NCBI GenBank assembly: GCA_949286015.1
Contig: CASEBB010000030.1
Coordinates: 1 to 55,201 of the forward strand
From: an uncultured Succinivibrionaceae bacterium
Lineage (GTDB): Bacteria > Pseudomonadota > Gammaproteobacteria > Enterobacterales > Succinivibrionaceae
DNA: 55,201 bases
Direction of reading: 5' to 3'
The position numbers and the translations under genes are program-made. Numbering within the stretch: the first letter of the stretch is position 1; every line of letters begins with the position of its first letter. This document shows positions 52,761 through 55,201 of this stretch, in pieces. Under the pieces are notes generated by a model that was not told where the DNA came from, did not search any database, and was given only the letters and a program-made list of their open reading frames with translations.

Positions 52761-52930
52761 AGGAATGAGTGCGCTCATAAGTGACGGCTGCAAGGTTAAG
52801 TACTGGCAACGCCCTACACCTCGAGATAAATGGTGCAGGTTAGGCCGAGCCTATCTTAGGAATGGCACGCTTGCTCGCATCCTTGCCTGCTTACCTTAAA
52901 TTCAGTCATCTATGAAGTAAGGCATCTCCA
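52761..52930 (-). mobile_element. MITE-like repeat, copy 8
   Basis: The left end is AGGAATGAGTGCGCTCATAA then GTGACGG. The core is ACACCTCGAGATAAATGGTG then CAGG, and GAGCCTATCTTAGGAATGGC. The right end TTCAGTCATCTATGAAGTAA then GGCATCTCC is more decayed. Confidence 0.7.
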
Positions 52931-53078
52931 CGCCCAGTGCTCACTGCCAGCGCCAGCACCACCGCCCTGTTGCCCCCAATAAGGCGCGTGCCACCACCTT
53001 GGCCTTATGGCATTCCGCCAAAAGAAACTCTTAGCACCTCTTCTACCGTCCTTTGCCCTCTCTTTACAACCATTTTTC

Positions 53079-53091
53079 CAGCGCCCGCCCC
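53079..53091 (+). repeat. Strand-biased 13-mer, copy 6
   Basis: CAGCGCCCGCCCC; intergenic, about 260 bp before the dehydrogenase start. Confidence 0.65.
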
Positions 53092-53231
53092 TACCCCAGA
53101 AAACGTGATAACGCTCACACCACTTGCTTTTACCTCCATAGCTTTTGGCTTGTTTATCAGCTTTTACCCCACAGCCAGCTGCCTTTTACGCAAAGTGTGA
53201 CTCAGTTAACTTTTTTTCCAACGCTGAACTT

Positions 53232-53284
53232 TATAATACAACTTATGCATAACGGTTACGAAAAAGCTTTAAGCAAAACCGTTA
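53232..53284 (+). promoter_or_regulatory. Promoter and operator-like inverted repeat of the dehydrogenase gene
   Basis: A perfect -10 TATAAT is at 53232-53237. Just downstream, TAACGGTT (53250-53257) and AACCGTTA (53277-53284) form an inverted repeat; each arm contains AAC-(G/C)-GTT, itself symmetrical, and their centres are 27 bp apart. A repressor dimer or tetramer could bind here and block transcription. The -35 is weak. Confidence 0.55.
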
Positions 53285-53351
53285 AGCAAAAAATGGCAGT
53301 ACCACTCTGGAACTGTCATGCTCTAAGTCAGGGAAAAACAGGATTAGCACT

Positions 53352-54710
53352 ATGGCTAACATTTGGTTGCACTTAGGTTTAGGTTCTTTCCACCGCGCTC
53401 ACCAAGAGTACGCCTTCAATCAGCTCTTAGAGCAAGGCGTCACCGACTGGTGCTTTGAGGCAGGCAACATCCGCGACGACGCTGAGTTTACCGTCCAAGG
53501 CTTACTGAAGCAGAACCTGCACTACACCTTAGAGACGGTCTCTCCTGAGGGTAAGCGCGAGTTCGTGACCATCAAGGCCTTATCTAAGGTCATCCCATTC
53601 ACCTCTGGGGTGCCAGCTTTAATCGCTGAAGGCGCCTTAGCTGACACCAAGGTCATTTCCTTTACCGTAACCGAGGCAGGCTACTACCTCGACAACAACC
53701 TCAAGCTGATGCAAGAGCAAGAGGCTATCGCCACCGACTTAAAGGGTGGCACCGCTACCATCTACGGTGTGGTGGCTCACATCCTCAAGGCCCGTTTAGC
53801 TGCCGGTGCTGGTGATGTGACCTTACTGTGCTGCGATAACGTGCGTGAAAACGGCCAGAAGTTTGAGCAAGGCTTAACTGAGTTCTTAGAGCTCACCGGC
53901 CAACAGGACGTGCTTACCTACTTAAAGGAGCACACCTCCTGCCCTAACACCATGGTCGACCGCATTACCCCACGTCCATCTCAGGACTTACCTGCGGAGA
54001 TCAAGCAATACACTGGTGCTGATGACTGCGTCCCAGTGATGTCCGAGAGCTTCTTCCAGTGGGTGATCGAGGACAAGTTCAAGACCGTGCATCCACCTTT
54101 AGAGAAGGCAGGCGTGCAGATGGTGGATTCGGTGATGGCCTATGAGGATGCCAAGCTGCGTATCCTCAATGCCTCGCACACCTGCTTAGCCCTGTTAGGC
54201 GTGATTAAAGGCTACAACTTCGTCTTTGAGTGCGCTCGCGATCCTGAGATCTACCAGCTTGCTCACGACTATGTCACCACCTCGGTGATTCCATGCATTC
54301 AAGGCCATGGCATCGACGTCGAGGCCTATCGTGATGAGGTCTTAAACCGCTTCAAGAACGATCACATCCGCGACACCTTACAGCGTATTGCCCAAGACAG
54401 CTTCTCTAAGCTCATCTCCTTTGTGCAGCCAACCTTATTAGATTGCTACCGCTTAGGCGTCGACCCAAAGGGTGTGGTCTTAATCCCAGCGCTCTACCTC
54501 AACTTCCTCTTCCTGTTAAAGGCAGGCAAGGTCAAGTTTGAGTATCAGGACAGCTCCTTTGATCAGAGCTGGGCTGAAAGCGTCACCTCAGCCTCTGATC
54601 CTGTGCTGGCCTTTGCCAGCACCAAGCTGCTCTTTGCAGAGGTGAGTGGTCAGGACAAGTTCGTAGCTGACTTACGCGAGCGCTACGCTTTTGTGCAGTC
54701 CTTCAAATAA
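53352..54710 (+). CDS. Long-chain mannitol/arabinitol dehydrogenase family protein (DalD-like)
   Basis: 452-residue NAD-dependent polyol or uronate reductase of the mannitol dehydrogenase family. The N-terminal WLHLGLGSFHRAHQEYAFNQLL is the dinucleotide-binding start, EAGNIRDDAEF follows, and the C-terminal domain has MAYEDAKLRILNASHT with the catalytic K-x5-N-x2-H pattern. Length and motifs are closest, from memory, to D-arabinitol 4-dehydrogenase; fructuronate reductase (UxuB) and mannitol 2-dehydrogenase are related alternatives. The ATG has CAGGA about nine bases upstream. A TATAAT promoter with an operator-like inverted repeat precedes it, suggesting sugar-controlled expression. No transporter or kinase is adjacent on the right up to the end of the window. 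Confidence 0.85.
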   Translation: MANIWLHLGLGSFHRAHQEYAFNQLLEQGVTDWCFEAGNIRDDAEFTVQGLLKQNLHYTLETVSPEGKREFVTIKALSKVIPFTSGVPALIAEGALADTKVISFTVTEAGYYLDNNLKLMQEQEAIATDLKGGTATIYGVVAHILKARLAAGAGDVTLLCCDNVRENGQKFEQGLTEFLELTGQQDVLTYLKEHTSCPNTMVDRITPRPSQDLPAEIKQYTGADDCVPVMSESFFQWVIEDKFKTVHPPLEKAGVQMVDSVMAYEDAKLRILNASHTCLALLGVIKGYNFVFECARDPEIYQLAHDYVTTSVIPCIQGHGIDVEAYRDEVLNRFKNDHIRDTLQRIAQDSFSKLISFVQPTLLDCYRLGVDPKGVVLIPALYLNFLFLLKAGKVKFEYQDSSFDQSWAESVTSASDPVLAFASTKLLFAEVSGQDKFVADLRERYAFVQSFK

Positions 54711-55201
54711 GGCTGCATCTTCACAGGCTGCTCTTAGGCAGGCAGCCTGCTACGGGCCTGTAAGGTAATGGCCCCAAGGCCAGCAATGGCCTAAAGGCCA
54801 GAAATAGCCATCTGCGCGCACCGCTACAGCTGGGCTCTATCCCAACACCAAAAACCATTGCTGTACGCGAGCGCGGTGGCGCCAGCGCTGTGCTGACGCC
54901 ACCACAGTGTGCAGTCCGTAAAGGTCGCCACTGCTCTTTAGCACCAGATTACGTGGCGCGTGCTGTACCACGCCCTGTGGGCACCATCTGCAAGGCAGGA
55001 CAACACCTGCAAGGCGGGGTACACCACGCACGTAATCCTACGTCTCCTCTACCTCCTTCAAAGGAACCTCTTTGCTAAGCCCTTGAGGTGGAGGTGACGT
55101 ATTTTCCATGTTCTCCAAAATAAGCATTGAAATGGCTTAAATATAGGGTTTTATGGACAAGGCTGTGGGGTTGCTATTTTGCCTAAAACAAGGCATAGTG
55201 C
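54711..55201. other. Gene-free right end with stem-loops
   Basis: A perfect 8-bp stem CAGGCTGC (54724-54731) / GCAGCCTG (54742-54749) follows the dehydrogenase stop and may end its transcript, although there is no T-run. A GGCC-rich direct repeat (AAGGCCAGCAATGGCCTAAA GGCCAG-type) follows at about 54775-54805. No gene is seen. Confidence 0.5.

Larger units (their letters stand above)
52188..53351. other. Divergent gap with repeat and promoter of the dehydrogenase gene
   Basis: 1.16 kb between divergent genes. It contains a MITE-like copy (52761-52930), the 13-mer at 53079, and the promoter/operator region of the downstream dehydrogenase gene (53200-53300). No gene is evident. Confidence 0.6.

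Noticed and set aside
1..55201. tRNA and rRNA genes.
   Set aside because: Looked for TTCRA-type T-loops with matching acceptor stems and rRNA signatures in the gaps; none were seen by eye. A covariance search would be decisive.

Overview
The window looks like part of a Gram-negative gammaproteobacterial chromosome. It carries an outer-membrane porin, a TolC-type lipoprotein, a MacA/MacB pair, a thrA-thrB-thrC operon in enterobacterial order, and RlmI and TilS. The pectin-degrading GH28 enzyme, the DUF1703-type ATPase and the sugar-alcohol dehydrogenase would suit a gut-dwelling relative of Succinivibrionaceae/Aeromonadales; that placement is inference. No tRNA, rRNA, CRISPR array, phage block or transposase gene was found. 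Only about two thirds of the sequence is coding, low for a bacterium. The long gaps are filled with dispersed repeats, hairpins and decayed-looking DNA.

Layout. 1-2425 has no gene. 2426-6000: porin and a TolC-like lipoprotein. 6237-14342: dTDP-4-dehydrorhamnose reductase, peptidase T, then macB and macA, all on the minus strand. 15100-21358 (plus): rlmI, an LRAT-domain protein with a very long low-complexity tail, and a DUF1703-type ATPase/nuclease with a histone-H1-like Lys/Ala tail. 21501-23612 (minus): a MATE transporter with about 240 extra N-terminal residues. 25840-27225: secreted GH28 polygalacturonase. 27784-32733: metallo-hydrolase, low-molecular-weight phosphatase, O6-alkylguanine-DNA methyltransferase, and a fused glycosyltransferase/polysaccharide deacetylase. 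33120-38527: two tandem MmeI-like restriction/methylation genes, both broken at the same internal place. 38624-40834: tilS with a long N-terminal extension. 40996-46418: thrC, thrB, thrA on the minus strand. 47372-54710: an unrecognised Gln/Ala-rich protein, a DtxR/MntR-type regulator, a Fur-fold regulator lacking the usual metal site, a fosmidomycin-resistance-type MFS exporter and a polyol dehydrogenase.

How genes may work together. MacA and MacB form a tripartite exporter that needs a TolC-like channel; the 4444-6000 lipoprotein is a candidate but is not in the same operon. ThrA, ThrB and ThrC make threonine from aspartate semialdehyde. The two metalloregulator-like genes are tandem and may be co-transcribed. 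GH28, porin and polyol dehydrogenase fit plant-carbohydrate use.

Most notable points. (1) A family of about 140-165 bp intergenic elements with roughly 27-bp imperfect terminal inverted repeats and a conserved CTCGAG core occurs at least eight times, plus decayed copies. It resembles a MITE; one copy lies inside the thr operon, and one decayed end supplies the stop codon of the MFS gene. (2) The tandem MmeI-like pair has an intact nuclease motif in copy 1 and a destroyed one in copy 2. Both copies have lost part of the target-recognition region, with the same left breakpoint and a frameshift, in a mosaic of near-identical and diverged tracts. (3) Many conserved proteins here carry long Ala/Thr/Ser/Lys/Glu-rich appendages. 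(4) A 13-base word, CAGCGCCCGCCCC, occurs six times, always on the plus strand.
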